Source: Hirundichthys speculiger | Taxonomy: Eukaryota > Chordata > Actinopteri > Beloniformes > Exocoetidae | Length of the DNA: 64,000 nt | Reading direction: 5' to 3' | Assembly (NCBI GenBank): GCA_018398805.1 | Contig: JAGFBZ010002568.1 | Span: forward strand, 460,001 to 524,000 | Shown: piece after piece, positions 37,291-50,045 of the stretch | Position numbering within the stretch: the stretch's first letter is position 1 | How the letters are laid out: the number at the start of each line of letters is the position of its first letter | The notes under the pieces: generated by a model | Seen by the model: only the letters and a program-made list of their open reading frames with translations | Databases searched by the model: none | What the model was told of the DNA's origin: nothing | Translations under genes and position numbers: made by a program

Positions 37291-39735
37291 GAGAAACCAG
37301 GAACCATGAAACTAGGATCATGAAACCAGGACTATGAAACCAGGACCATAAAAGCAAGACCGAGAAACGAGGACCATGTAACCTGGACCGTGAAAGCGGG
37401 ACCATAAAACCAGGACCATGAAACTGAGACCATAAAACCAGGACCATGAAACCAGGACAGAGAAACCAGGACTATGAAACTAGGATCATGAAACCAGGAC
37501 TATGGGTGAATTCCAATTCCTCCCTTAACCCTCAATCTCAACCCTCAATCTCAAAAATGCACGCTCCCGCTAAGGGCAAGCGCTGTCCAAATTCTTAGCA
37601 AGTCAAGTTGAGGGACGAGTTTGAGGGCTGTATCGCCCTCAAAATTGAGATTTTCCGACACCACCCTTGGAAGTAAGGGCTATCCAGAAGGCACTAAAAA
37701 GATAGCTACAAACGTAAGTATCTTCATATATCTTAAAGATATAAATGTTACGAAACAATTTTATTGTGTTTGTTTGAGATTTTTTTCATGGATTAACATC
37801 ATTGTTTATTTTTTTACTTTACGATGTTTGCTGCCGGACCGGCGGTCCCGGGCAGGGTCCCGGTCCCGTCGGCGGTCCCAGGACGGCGGACCGGGACCAC
37901 CGACGAGTACAAGTAACGTGAAGGCTTAACGTTACTTGTACTCGTTGTTGGTCCTGGTCCACCGTCCCGGGACCGGCGGACCGGGTCGGCTTCATGTTAC
38001 TTGTATACCTTGTTGTGTAGCGACGGAGGACTGCATAATGTATCCTGTATTGTGTTATTTGCTAATATTATTTGGAGAATATACAGCGCTCTTTTCATTG
38101 TTATACCTGTGTCATTTCAGGAAATACAGAGACAACACGGCCCTGATACATTTCAGTCTGAAGACGTAACTGCACTCGAGGGGTGTCCCATTTCTAAGTC
38201 ACAAGAAGCCCTGACACTTACTTTCGAGGGTTAAGATGGAGGGCCAAAAATTGAGGGTTAAGGGCAAGAGTTGAGATTGAGGGTTAAGAAAGGAATTGGA
38301 ATTGGCCCTATGAAACCAGGACCATGAAAGCAAGACCGAGAAACCAGGACCATGAAACCTGGACCATGAAAGCGGAACCATGAAACCAGGACCATAAAAC
38401 CAGGACCATGAAACCAGGACCGAGAAACCAGGATCATGAAACCGGGACTATGAAACCAGGGCCATAAAAGCAAGACCGAGAAACCAGGACCATGAAACCA
38501 GGACCATGAAACCAGGACCGAGAAACCAGGACCATGAAACCAGGACCATGAAACCGGAACCGAGAAACCAAGACCATAAAACCAGGACTGAGAAACCAGG
38601 ACCATGAAAGCAAGACCGAGAAACCAGGACCATGAAACCAGGACCAAGAAACCAGGACCATGAAACCAGGACCGAGAAACCAGGACCATGAAACCAGGAC
38701 TGAGAAACCAGGACCGAGAAACCGGGACCATGAAACCGGGAGCGAGAAACCAGGACCATGAAACCGGGAGCGAGAAAACCGGACCATGAACCAGAAAAAA
38801 CAGACCAGGAACCAGACCATGAAACTGGGACCATGAAAGCAAGACCGAGAAACCTGGACCATGAAAGCAAGGCTGAGAAACCAGGACCATGAAACCAGGA
38901 CTGAGAAACCAGGACCATAAAAGCGAGACCGAGAAACCAGGACCATGAAACCAGGACCGAGATACCAGGACCATGAAACAAGGACCGAGAAACAAGGATC
39001 ATGGAACCGGGACTATGAAACCAGGACCATAAAAGCAAGACCGAGAAACCAGGACCATGAAACCAGGACCGAGAAAATGGGACCATGAAACCAGGACCAT
39101 GAAACTGGGACCGTGAAAACAAGACCGAGAAACCAGGACCATGAAAGACCGAGAAACCAGGACCACGAAACCTGGACCATGAAAGCGGAACCATGAAAGC
39201 AGGACCATTAAACCAGGACCATGAAACAAGGACCGAGAAACAAGGATCATGGAACCGGGACTATGAAACCAGGACCATAAAAGCAAGACCGAGAAACCAG
39301 GACCATGAAACCAGGACCGAGAAACCAGGACCATGAAACCAGGACCATGAAACTAGGACCGAGAAACCAAGACCATAAAACCAGGACTGAGAAACCAGGA
39401 CCATGAAACCGGAACCGAGAAACCAAGACCATAAAACCAGGACTGAGAAACCAGGACCATGAAAGCAAGACCGAGGAAATCAGGACCATGAAACCAGGAC
39501 CATGAAACCAGGACTGAGAAACCAGGACCATGAAACCAGGACCGAGAAACCAGGACCATGACACCAGGACCGAGAAACCAGGACCATGAAACCGGAAGCA
39601 AGAAACCAGGACCATGAAACCGGGAGCGAGAAACCGGGACCATGAAACCAGGACCAAGAAAAAGGGACCATGAAACCAGGACCATGAAACTGGGACCATG
39701 AAACCAGGACCATAAAACCGGGACCATGAAACCAA
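37291..39735. repeat. 14-bp minisatellite (AAACCAGGACCATG), interrupted by a transposon
   Basis: Fourteen-bp units alternate between AAACCAGGACCATG and AAACCAGGACCGAG (28-bp dimers), with variants AAAGCAAGACCGAG and AAACCGGGAGCGAG. The array is split by the 805-bp element at 37504-38308. Minus-strand SWFHGPGFSVLVSWS frames are artefacts. Confidence 0.95.
37504..38308. mobile_element. DNA transposon, 805 bp, TAT target duplication, inside the 14-bp array
   Basis: Ends GGGTGAATTCCAATTCC and (reverse complement) GGGCCAATTCCAATTCC continue as CTTAACCCTCAATCTCAA on both sides, giving terminal inverted repeats of 35 bp or more. TAT lies at 37501-37503 and 38309-38311, and removing the element restores the repeat word GGACTATGAAACC. 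The 3-bp duplication and GGG ends are compatible with PIF/Harbinger-like elements (inference). The centre (37835-38010) is very G/C-rich with GTTACTTGTA words and inverted GGTCCCGGTCC/GGACCGGGACC. Short frames inside have no recognised transposase motif. Confidence 0.8.
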
Positions 39736-42700
39736 GAGTGAACCTCTGTATGAAACCAGACTGAACCCCCATAAGAAACCAGGAATGAACCTCCATATAA
39801 AATCAGGACTGAACCTACGTATGAAATCAGGTCTGAACCTCCGTATGAAACCAGGACCATAAAACCAGAACTGAACCTCTGTATGAAACCAGAACTAACC
39901 TCCGTATGAAACCAGACTGAACCTCAGTATCAAACCAGACTGAACCTCCATATAAACCAGACTGAACCTCCATATGAAACCAGGACCATAAAACCAGAAC
40001 TGGCCCTCCGTATGAAACCAGAGTGAACCTCCGTATGAAACCAGACTGAACCTCCATATGAAACCAGGACCATGAAACCAGAACTGGACCTCCGTATGAA
40101 ACCAGAGTGAAACTCCGTATGAAACCAGACTGAACCTCCATATGAAACCAGATAGAACCTTCGTATGAAACCGAGACTGAACCTCCGTATGAAACCAGGA
40201 CTGAAGCTTCGTATGAAACCAGGACCATGAAACCAGAACTGAACCTCCGTATGAAACCAGGACCAAGAAACCAGAACTGAACCTCCGTATGAAACCAAGA
40301 CCATGAAACCAGACCTGAACCTCCGTATGAAACCAAGACCATGAAACCAGACCTGAACCTCCGTATGAAACCAGACTGAACCTCCGTATAAAACTAGACT
40401 GAATCTCCATGTGAAACCAGGACCACGAAACCAGAACTGAACCTCCGTATGAAACCAGACTGAGCCTCCATATGAAACCAGGACTGAACCTCCGTGTGAA
40501 ACCAGGACTGAATCTCCGTGTGAAACCAGGACTGAACCTCCACATGAAACCAGGACTGAACCTATGAAACCAGGACTGAACTTCCGTATGAAACCAGGAC
40601 TGAACCTTCGTATAAAACCAGGACCAAGAAACCAGACTGAACTTCCGTATGAAACCAGGACTGAATCTCCGTGTGAAACCAGGACTGAACCTCCAAATGA
40701 AACCTGGACTGAACCTATGAAACCAGAACTGAACCTCCACATGAAACCAGACTGAACCTCCGTATGAAACCAGACTGAACCTCCATATGAAACTAGACTG
40801 AACCTCCGTGTAAAACCAGGACTGAACCTCCGTGTGAAACCAGGACTGAACCTCCGTGTGAAACCAGGACTGAACCTCCGTGTGAAACCAGGAATGAACT
40901 TCCGTATGAAACCAGACTGAACCTCCTTATGAAACCAGGACTGAACCTTCGTATGAAACTAGACTGAATCTCCGTGTGAAACCAGGACTGAACCTCCGTG
41001 TGAAACCAGGACTGAACCTCCGTATGAAACCAGGACTGAACCTCCGTATGAAACCAGGACTGAACCTATGAAACCAGGACTGAACCTCCGTGTGAAACCA
41101 GGACTGAACCTCCACATGAAACCAGGACTGAACCTCCGTATGAAACCAGGACTGAACCTATGAAACCAGGACTGAACCTCCGTGTGAAACCAGGACTGAA
41201 CCTCCACATGAAACCAGAACTGAACCTCCGTATGAAACCAGGACTGAACCTTCGTATGAAACTAGACTGAATCTCCATGTGAAACCAGACTGACCTCCGT
41301 ATGAAACCAGGACTGAACCTCCGTAAACCAACTAACCTCCATATGAAACCAGGAACCTCCGTATGAAACCAGGACTGAACCTATGAAACCAGGACTGAAC
41401 CTCCGTATGAAACCAGACTGAATCTCCGTGTGAAACCAGATTGAACCTCCGTATGAAACCAGGACTGAACCTCCGTATGAAACCAGACTGAACCTCCATG
41501 ATGAAAACCAGATGAAACCTATGAAACCAGGACTGAACCTCCGTATGAAACCAGGACTGAATGAAACAGACTGAACCTCTGTATGAAACCAGACTGAACC
41601 TGAAACCAGTGAACCTCCGTATGAAACCAGAGTGAACCCCCGTATGAAACCAGACTGAACCTCCGTATGAAACCAGGACTGAACCTCCGTATGAAACCAG
41701 GACTGAACCTCCGTATGAAACCAGACTGAAACCAGGACTGAACCTCCGTATGAAACCAGACTGAACCTCCGTATGAAAACCAGGACTGAACCTCCGTATG
41801 AAACCAGAAACTGAAAACCTCCGTATGAAACCAGACTGAACCTCCGTATGAAACCAGAGAAAAACCAGGACTGAACCTCCGTATGAAACCAGGACTGAAC
41901 CTCCGTATGAAACCAGACTGAACCTCCATGAAACCAGGAAACCCCAGGACTGAACCTCCGTATGAAACCAGGACTATGAAACCAGAACTGAACCTCCGTA
42001 TGAAACCAGGACTGAACCTCCGTATGAAACCAGACTGAACCTCCGTATGAAACCAGGACTGAACCTCCTATGAAACCTGAACCTCGTATGAAACCAGACT
42101 GAACCTCCGTATGAAACCAGGACTGAACCTGAACCTCCGTATGAAACCAGGACTGAACCTCCGTGAAAACCAGGACTGAAACCTCCGTATGAAACCAGAC
42201 TGAACCTCCGTATGAAAACCAGGACTGAAACCTCCGTATGAAACCAGACTGAACCTCCGTATGAAACCAGACTGAACCTCCCAGTATGAAACCAGACTGA
42301 ACCTCAGTATGAAACCAGACTGAACCTCCGTATGAAACCAGACTGAACCTCCGTATGAAACCAGGACTGAACCTCCGTATGAAACCAGACTGAACCTCCG
42401 TATGAAACCAGGACTGAACCTCCGTATGAAACCAGACTGAACCTCAGTATGAAACCAGACTGAAACCAGACTGAAACCTCCGTATGAAAACCAGGACTGA
42501 ACCTCCGTATGAAACCAGACTGAACCTCCGTATGAAACCAGACTGAACCTCCGTATGAAACCAGACTGAACCTCCGTATGAAACCAGACTGAACCTCCGT
42601 ATGAAAACCAGACTGAACCTCCGTATGAAACCAGGACTGAACCTCCGTAAACCTGAACCTCGTATGAAACCAGACTGAACCTCCGTATGAAAACCAGACT

Positions 42701-45640
42701 GAACCTCCGTATGAAACCAGACCATGAAACCAGGACTGAACCTCAGTATGAAACCAGACTGAACCTCCGTATGAAAACCAGACTGAACCTCCGTATGAAA
42801 CCAGGACTGAACCTCCGTATGAAACCAGGAAACTGAAACCAGACTGAACCTCATAACCAGTATGAAACCAGACTGAACCTCCGTATGAAACCAGACTGAA
42901 CCTCCGTATGAAACCAGACTGACCTGAACCAGACTGAACCTATGAAACCAGACTGAACCTCCGTATGAAACCAGAACTGAACCTCCGTATGAAACCAGGA
43001 CTGAACCTCCGTATGAAACCAGGACTGAACCTCCGTATGAAACCAGACTGAACCTCCGTATGAAACCAGACTGAACCTCCGTATGAAACCAGGACTGAAC
43101 CTCCGTATGAAACCAGGACCAAGAAACCAGGACTGAACCTCAGTATGAAACCAGACTGAACCTCCGTATGAAACCAGGACCAAGAAACCAGGACTGAACC
43201 TCCGTATGAAACCAGGACCATGAAACCAGGACTGAGCCTCCGTATGAAACCAGGACTGAACCTCCGTATGAAACCAGGACTGAACCTCCTTATGAAACCA
43301 GACTGAACCTTCGTATGAAACCAGGACTGAACCTCCGTATGAAACCAGAACTGAACCTCCGTATGAAACCAGACTGAACCTCCGTATGAAACCAGGACTG
43401 AACCTCCGTATGAAACCAGACTGAACCTCCGTATGAAACCAGACTGAACCTCCAGTATGAAACCAGGACTGAACCTCCGTATGAAACCAGACTGAACCTC
43501 CGTATGAAACCAGGACTGAACCTCCGTATGAAACCAGGACTGAACCTCCGTATGAAACCAGGACTGAACCTCCGTATGAAACCAGACTGAACCTCCGTAT
43601 GAAACCAGACTGAACCTCCGTATGAAACCAGACTGAACCTCCGTATGAAAACCAGGACCATGAAACCAGGAGTGAACCTCCGTATGAAACCAGGACTGAA
43701 CCTCCGTATGAAACCAGGACTGAACCTCCGTATGAAACCAGACTGAACCTCCGTATGAAACCAGACTGAACCTCCATATGAAAACCAGACTGAACCTCCG
43801 TATGAAACCAGGACTGAACCTCCGTATGAAACCAGGACTGAACCTCCGTATGAAACCAGACTGAACCTCCGTATGAAACCAGGACTGAACCTCCGTATGA
43901 AACCAGACTGAACCTCCGTATAAAAACCAGACTGAACCTCCGTATGAAACCAGGACTGAACCTCCATATGAAACCAGGACTGAACCTCCGTATGAAACCA
44001 GGACTGAACCTCCGTATGAAACCAGGACTGAACCTCCGTATGAAACCAGACTGAACCTCCGTATGAAACCAGGACTGAACCTCCGTATGAAACCAGACTG
44101 AACCTCCGAAACCATGAACCTCCGTATGAAACCAGGACTGAACCTCCGTATGAAACCAGACTGAAACCTGAACCGTATGAAACCAGACTGAACCTCCGTA
44201 TGAAACCAGACTGAACCTCCGTATGAAACCAGGACTGAACCTCCGTATGAAACCAGACTGAACCTCCATATGAAACCAGAACCATGAAACCAGGACTGAA
44301 CCTCCGTATGAAACCAGACTGAACCTCCGTATGAAACCAGGACTGAACCTCCGTATGAAAACCAGACTGAACCTCCGTATGAAACCAGGACTGAACCTCC
44401 GTATGAAACCAGACTGAACCTCCGTATGAAAACCAGACTGAACCTCCAGATGAAACCAGGACTGAACCTCCGTATGAAACCAGGACTGAACCTGAAACCA
44501 GGACCGTATGAAACCAGACTGAACCTCCGTATGAAACCAGACTGAACCTCCAGATGAAACCAGGCCTGAAACCAGGACTGAACCTCCGTATGAAACCAGA
44601 CTGAACCTCCGTATGAAACCAGACTGAACCTCCGTATGAAACCAGACTGAACCTCCGTATGAAACCAGGACTGAACCTCCGTATGAAACCAGACTGAACC
44701 TCCGTATGAAAACCAGGACTGAACCTCCGTATGAAACCAGACTGAACCTCCGTATGAAACCAGACTGAACCTCCGTATGAAACCAGGACTGAACCTCCGT
44801 ATGAATGAAACCAGACTGAACCTCCGTATGAAACCAGGACTGAACCTGAACCTCCGTATGAAACCAGACTGAACCTGAACCTCCGTATGAAACCAGACTG
44901 AACCTCCGTATGAAACCAGACTGAACCTCCGTATGAAACCAGACTGAACCTCCGTATGAAACCAGGACTGAACCTCCGTATGAAACCAGACTGAACCTCC
45001 GTATGAAACCAGACTGAACCTCCGTATGAAACCAGGACTGAACCTCCGTATGAAACCAGACTGAACCTCCGTATGAAACCAGGACTGAACCTCCGTATGA
45101 AACCAGGACTGAACCTCCGTATGAAACCAGACTGAACCTCCGTATGAAACCAGGACTGAACCTCCGTATGAAACCAGACTGAACCTCCGTATGAAACCAG
45201 GACTGAACCTCCGTATGAAACCAGACTGAACCTCCGTATGAAACCAGGACTGAACCTCCGTATGAAACCAGACTGAACCTCCGTATGAAAACCAGACTGA
45301 ACCTCCGTATGAAACCAGGACTGAACCTCCGTATGAAACCAGACTGAACCTCCGTATGAAACCAGACTGAACCTCCGTATGAAACCAGGACTGAACCTCC
45401 GTATGAAACCAGGACTGAACCTCCATATGAAACCAGACTGAACCTCCGTATGAAACCAGACTGAACCTCCACATGAAACCAGACTGAACGTCCGTATGAA
45501 ACCAGGACTGAACCTCCGTATGAAACCAGGACTGAACCTCCGTATGAAACCAGACTGAACCTCCGTATGAAACCAGACTGAACCTCCATATGAAACCAGA
45601 CTGAACCTCCGTATGAAACCAGGACTGAACCTCCGTATCA
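39736..45640. repeat. 23/24-bp minisatellite (AAACCAGGACTGAACCTCCGTATG), about 250 copies
   Basis: Units are 24 bp (AAACCAGGACTGAACCTCC + GTATG) or 23 bp (one G fewer). The left part (39.7-41.3 kb) is heterogeneous, with CCATATG, CCGTGTG, TTCGTATG and interspersed GGACCATG units from the neighbouring 14-bp array. The right part (42-45.6 kb) is highly homogeneous, a sign of recent amplification. All three minus frames stay open for up to 917 codons; none is a gene. Confidence 0.97.
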
Positions 45641-46040
45641 AAGTGACACCAAACCTTTGTATAAAAGCAACAATTGTTTGAAAGCGAGGCCAAACTTGGT
45701 TCTGGCTTTTCCAGAACGCAGGAAAGGAAGTTAATCTGCCTCTGATTGAAGTCTTTGGGAATAACTGTGACTTGGTTGACTGAAACAAGTGTAAAACAAT
45801 TAAATGTAATAGCTGCTGGTACAAATTAAAAAAAATGTGGCAGGAAGAGAAAAGTGGGCAACCCTGATTATAACATGTAACTATTTTAAAGCTCATTTAC
45901 ATCAACTAAGAGAAATCTGGGACACAAATAAATTATGTAAATTGTCACAACCCGACACAACCCGACAACATACTTCACTTTCTTCAAAGTTTAATTTGCG
46001 TGTCAATCTGGTTTTGAAAGTCAAATCTGAGACAGCAGCA
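45641..46040. other. Unique stretch between two related arrays
   Basis: No gene recognised. Confidence 0.4.
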
Positions 46041-47115
46041 GCAGGTCTTTTAAAACCAAAGCTATGTGTTAAAACAACACTGAAGCTTAATATAAAACTG
46101 AAACTTAGAATTTAAAAACTGAATCTTAGTGTTTAAATAAAACTGGACCTTTGCATTAAAATAAAACTGAACCTTCGTATGAAAATAAAACCAAGGCTTC
46201 ATATTAAAAGAAATTTAAAACTTTGTATTTAAATAAAATCAAAGCTTCGTTTCAGAAGAGAACTGAACCTTCGTATTATTATAAAACTGAACCTTTGTAT
46301 TAAAATAAAACTGAACCTTCATGTTGAAATAAAATGAAAGTTTCGTATTAGAAGAGAACTGAACCTTTGTCTTAATATAAAACTGAACCTTTGCATTAAA
46401 ATAAAATTAAACCTTTGTATTAAAATAAAACCAAAGCTTCATATTAAAATGAAACTGAACCTTCGCATTAAATTAAAACTGAACCTTCATATTAAAATAA
46501 AACCAAAGCTTTGTATTAAAATAAAACTGAACCTTCGTATTAAAATAAAATTAAACCTTCATATTAAAATAAAACCAAAGCTTTGTATTAAAATAAAACC
46601 GAACCTTGATATTAAAATAAAACCAAAGCTTCATATTAAAATAAAACCAAAGCTTCATATTAAAATAAAACCGAACCTTTGTATCAAAAGAAAACCAAAG
46701 TTTCTTATTTAAATAAAACTGAAACTTTGTATTAAAATAAAACTGAACATTCGTATTAAAATAAAACCAAAGGTTCGTATTAAAGTAAAACCAAAGCTTC
46801 ATATTAAAATAAAACCGAACCTTTGTATCAAAAGAAAACCAAAGTTTCGTATTTAAATAAAACCAAAACTTTGTATTAAAATAAAACTGAACCTTCGTAT
46901 TAAAATAAAACCAAAGGTTCGTATTAAAATAAAATTGAACCTTCGTATTAAAATAAAACTGAACCTTCATTTTAAAATAAAACTGATCCTTTGTATTAAA
47001 ATAAAACCAAAGGTTCGTATTAAAATAAAATTGAACCCTCGTATTAAAATAAAACTGAACCTTCATTTTAAAATAAAACTGATCCTTTGTATTAAAATAA
47101 AACCAAAGCTTCAGG
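46041..47115. repeat. AT-rich 24-bp array (ATTAAAATAAAACTGAACCTTCGT)
   Basis: Same 24-bp period and the same skeleton as the GC-richer array at 39.7-45.6 kb: GTATGAAACCAGAACTGAACC corresponds to GTATTAAAATAAAACTGAACC, about 19 of 24 positions equal. It therefore looks like a diverged branch of one repeat family. CCAAAGCTTC variants alternate with CTGAACCTTC. Confidence 0.93.
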
Positions 47116-48689
47116 TGAAAGACTGGATGAAAGCATTAAAAATATTGCTCTGAATAAACACTGAAGCTTGTATGAAACTAAAACCTCAACTTTGACTGAC
47201 TGGATGAAGGCAACGCCGAATGTTCAGGTGAAGCTAATGGCAAATATTAAAATGGAGAAATTTAAAAAGAAGCTTGAAATGAATCCAACAAATACTGATA
47301 TGAAAGCTGGAGCAAAGGTTCAGATGAAATCACTCTGAACATTGGAAAGAAAATGCTGCGCGGTATATCGGAAATATATCCTCAACGCCATACCGACACG
47401 CAACACTGAAATAGCAAAATAAAAAATACACGTATATATCTGTATGTATAAAATGGTATTCTGTGATTTTCTAAGAGCCATGCATTCACCTGTTAAATGG
47501 TAATAATCTTTACATGCTCATTTACATAATATTAATGTGTAACTCTGCTGTTTTTAGTTGTACCAGGGTGCAGTTTTGAATTAGCAGGTTTTTATAAAAC
47601 TGGAAGACCAGAAATAAATCATCACATTTTTCGTTAATCAGTGTATCTTTAATTGGTCCGTTGTTATTCTGTAAAGCTTAAAGACAGCTCCTTTCACTGA
47701 AGTACTGGTTCATGTCATCGGGAGCAAATTTCCAACCGCGTTTCACATGTTTTTCTGCTGTCGTGCAGCCCAATAAAAGAGAAAATTAAATAAAACTTTG
47801 GATGAAGCCAACATCAAATATATGGATCGAACCAACAGAGAAATTCAGATTTAACCACCAGAAATATGGAACTGAAACATGGAAGCTTCAGCGCTGAAGC
47901 AGAGAGGAGTGTTGAGATAAAAGCTGCACTGAACGTTCACATGGACAAACATCTGGAGTCCAGCTGTTAGAATGAAACCAGCAACACTTTAGATGGACCC
48001 ACCGGTGAATATATGGGTGAAACTTCCATCTAAACCAGCTGAAAAGATTTGTTTCAAACCAACACTGAATACTGAAGACGGCCTTCTGCTCCTCAGTTAA
48101 AAAAAAAAACATCAAGTTATAATTATTTCAAAGTGCATCAGAAACTGGAGATTGTTGCTTTCACGGTGGTTTCTTTCTTTCTTTCGAAACGCTTCAGAAA
48201 CTCTGACATAAATACCACTTAAAGTCTCATTTCACCTACATTGTTCACGAGGACATTAATCAAATAAAATCCGTCCAAACACAGAAACACGTTTTTGGTT
48301 TGCAGGCGCGTTTTAGGTCACGGGGCCGGTTGTGGGTCCGACTCCGTGTTTCCAGGAGCAGAGAAAGAAGCTCAAAGAGCCATTAATCTGAGAGTTTCCT
48401 TTCAGAGCCACGAGAAAAGGCTCCGGACACAAAAGAGGCGGATAATTAGTCTCTACGGGAGCCGCTGGAGCGTTAAACACACAGTCAGCGTGGTGTGGAG
48501 GGAAGAGAAAGAAGGAAATTAGCTGATGGACATGAAAGTGACTGGATCTCCCTGGACGGGTCACCGGCGGCCGGACCGGTTCTGCTCTGAAAACGGAGGG
48601 ACCAGAACGGGTGAAACCAGCCGCGTCCTCGGGGTGAATCTCTGCTCTGGACCTGAAGAGTTCCGCGCGGAAACACGGAGGGACTCCCG
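47116..48689. other. Decayed repeat traces, then the 3' flank of foxb1
   Basis: GAAACCAACACTGAA-like words fade out up to about 48070. The 3' untranslated region of foxb1 must lie in the right-hand part, but no clear minus-strand AATAAA was identified close to the stop codon. Confidence 0.45.
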
Positions 48690-49616
48690 TCAGTGGACCG
48701 CCACCACGGACGCCGAGGACGGCAGCGCCTCGGCGGGCGCGGCCGGGCTGCTCTGGCCGGTGGCCGTCTGCGGGGAGGTGGGGCTCAGAGAATGGGGCGA
48801 GTTCGCGAGGAAGGCCGGGATGTGCGCGGGCAGCCCCGGCAGGCCGGGCACGGAGGCGGGCGTGGGTTTGATGGGCACCGGGATGGCGGGCATCGTCTGG
48901 CCGCCGTGGCAGAGGGACTTGAGCGGCATTCCGTAGGGCGGGTAGTCGCCGGCGGACATGGAGATGGGGCCCGAGGCGTCCATCATCCCCGAGCCGTACA
49001 CGTGCGGCCACGCCGGGGTGAGCTGGCCGTGCAGCGGGTATCCGGTGGCGGAGAAGGCCGCCAGCCCGCCGGGCATCTTGTACTCTCTGGCGATGATGTT
49101 CTCGATGGCGAACGGGTGCTTGAAGCCGGACGCCTGCGGGCTCAGGTTGTAGCCGGCCGGCACCTGCGGCAGGTGCGCCGCCGCGTGCAGCGCGCTCAGC
49201 CGCAGCTTGGCCTGCTGCTGGAGGTACTGGGCGGCGTCCTGCGGCTTCGTCGGGGCCAGCGGGTCGGCGACCTGCGCGCCCCCCACTTTGAAGCGCTTCC
49301 TGCGCCGCAGAAAGCTGCCGTTCTCGAACATGTCGCCGCAGCTGGGGTGCAGCGCCCAGAAGCTGCCCTTCCCGGGCTGGTCCGGCCGCCGGGGGATCTT
49401 GATGAAGCAGTCGTTGAAGGACAGGTTGTGGCGCAGGGAGTTCTGCCACCGCTGCGTGTTCTCCCGGTAGTAGGGGAACCGGTCCATGATGAACTTGTAG
49501 ATCTCGCTGAGGGGGAGCATCTTCTCCGGGCAGCTCTGGATGGCCATGGCCGTCAGGGAGATGTACGAGTACGGCGGCTTCTGGTCGCTGTACGTGTTCC
49601 TCCCCGGCCGGGGCAT
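48690..49616 (-). CDS. foxb1: Forkhead box B1 transcription factor
   Basis: An intact single-exon frame of 308 codons. It begins [20 protein letters not shown], the diagnostic FoxB start, and the forkhead domain follows at residues 13-108 (recognition helix [12 protein letters not shown] at 60-71, [10 protein letters not shown] at 82-91, basic RRRKRFK at 104-110). A Groucho-type eh1-like motif, FAIENIIA, lies at residues 169-176, the proline/serine-rich C-terminus includes [10 protein letters not shown], and the protein ends SVVAVH, as in vertebrate FOXB1; the poly-His tract usual in FOXB2 is missing. FoxB1 is a nuclear DNA-binding regulator expressed in developing neural tube, hypothalamus and mammillary region. 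Very high GC makes the antisense strand open too, but only this frame has protein content. Fish have a/b copies and I cannot tell which this is. No intron interrupts it. Confidence 0.96.
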   Translation of the reverse strand: MPRPGRNTYSDQKPPYSYISLTAMAIQSCPEKMLPLSEIYKFIMDRFPYYRENTQRWQNSLRHNLSFNDCFIKIPRRPDQPGKGSFWALHPSCGDMFENGSFLRRRKRFKVGGAQVADPLAPTKPQDAAQYLQQQAKLRLSALHAAAHLPQVPAGYNLSPQASGFKHPFAIENIIAREYKMPGGLAAFSATGYPLHGQLTPAWPHVYGSGMMDASGPISMSAGDYPPYGMPLKSLCHGGQTMPAIPVPIKPTPASVPGLPGLPAHIPAFLANSPHSLSPTSPQTATGQSSPAAPAEALPSSASVVAVH

Positions 49617-50009
49617 GGTTCTGCTGGAGCTGACGGGACCGAGCCGGGTCCGGATCTACTCAGCCCGGCTCTTCAGACGTGCGCCGGTCTGTTTCAGCCT
49701 CCCCCCAAACGGGTTCCGACTCCTCGGAGAGTCTTTACGCACCAGCTGGCGCGCGCTGCGTGGCCCGCATGGTCTGCTGGAAGCCGAAGTCCGGGGCTGA
49801 TGTTCGGGGGAAAGTTCTCCGGCAGGTGTCCCGTCCTCTACCGCCCCCTCTACCGAGGAGCTCCGTTACGCGGCTGCCGCCTTCTCCACGCGCCTCCTCG
49901 GCTCTGCCGCTGCTCCGCGCGCGCACTGGACAGGAGTGGGAAAGCGCCCCCCAGGAGAGAAGCTCCGTCCATTAATGGGACCCCTTTCCCCCCGTCACAT
50001 GATCACAGA

Positions 50010-50010
<1 letters not shown>
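49617..50010 (-). promoter_or_regulatory. GC-rich 5' flank / promoter region of foxb1
   Basis: CpG-rich sequence directly upstream of the ATG, typical of a developmental CpG-island promoter. No TATA box was seen. A GTCACATGATCAC word (E-box-like CACATG) lies at about 49995-50007, next to the G/C homopolymer. Transcription start is not determinable by eye. Confidence 0.45.

Positions 50011-50045
<35 letters not shown>
50011..50045. repeat. 35-nt G homopolymer upstream of foxb1
   Basis: Pure G run on the plus strand, that is poly(C) on the foxb1 sense strand, about 395 bp upstream of the start codon. Length may be inexact because homopolymers are hard to sequence. Confidence 0.95.

Noticed and set aside
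42851..45896. Three minus-strand frames of 868-917 codons
   Set aside because: All are readings of the 23/24-bp tandem array in its three phases.
47340..47775. Possible hAT remnant (GGTATATCG and CGTGCAGCCCA words)
   Set aside because: Only faint resemblance to hAT subterminal sequence, with no matching ends or target duplication.
48313..49449. 378-codon minus-strand frame overlapping foxb1
   Set aside because: It is a shifted reading of foxb1 with low-complexity Ala/Arg/Pro content; the forkhead domain is in the other frame.
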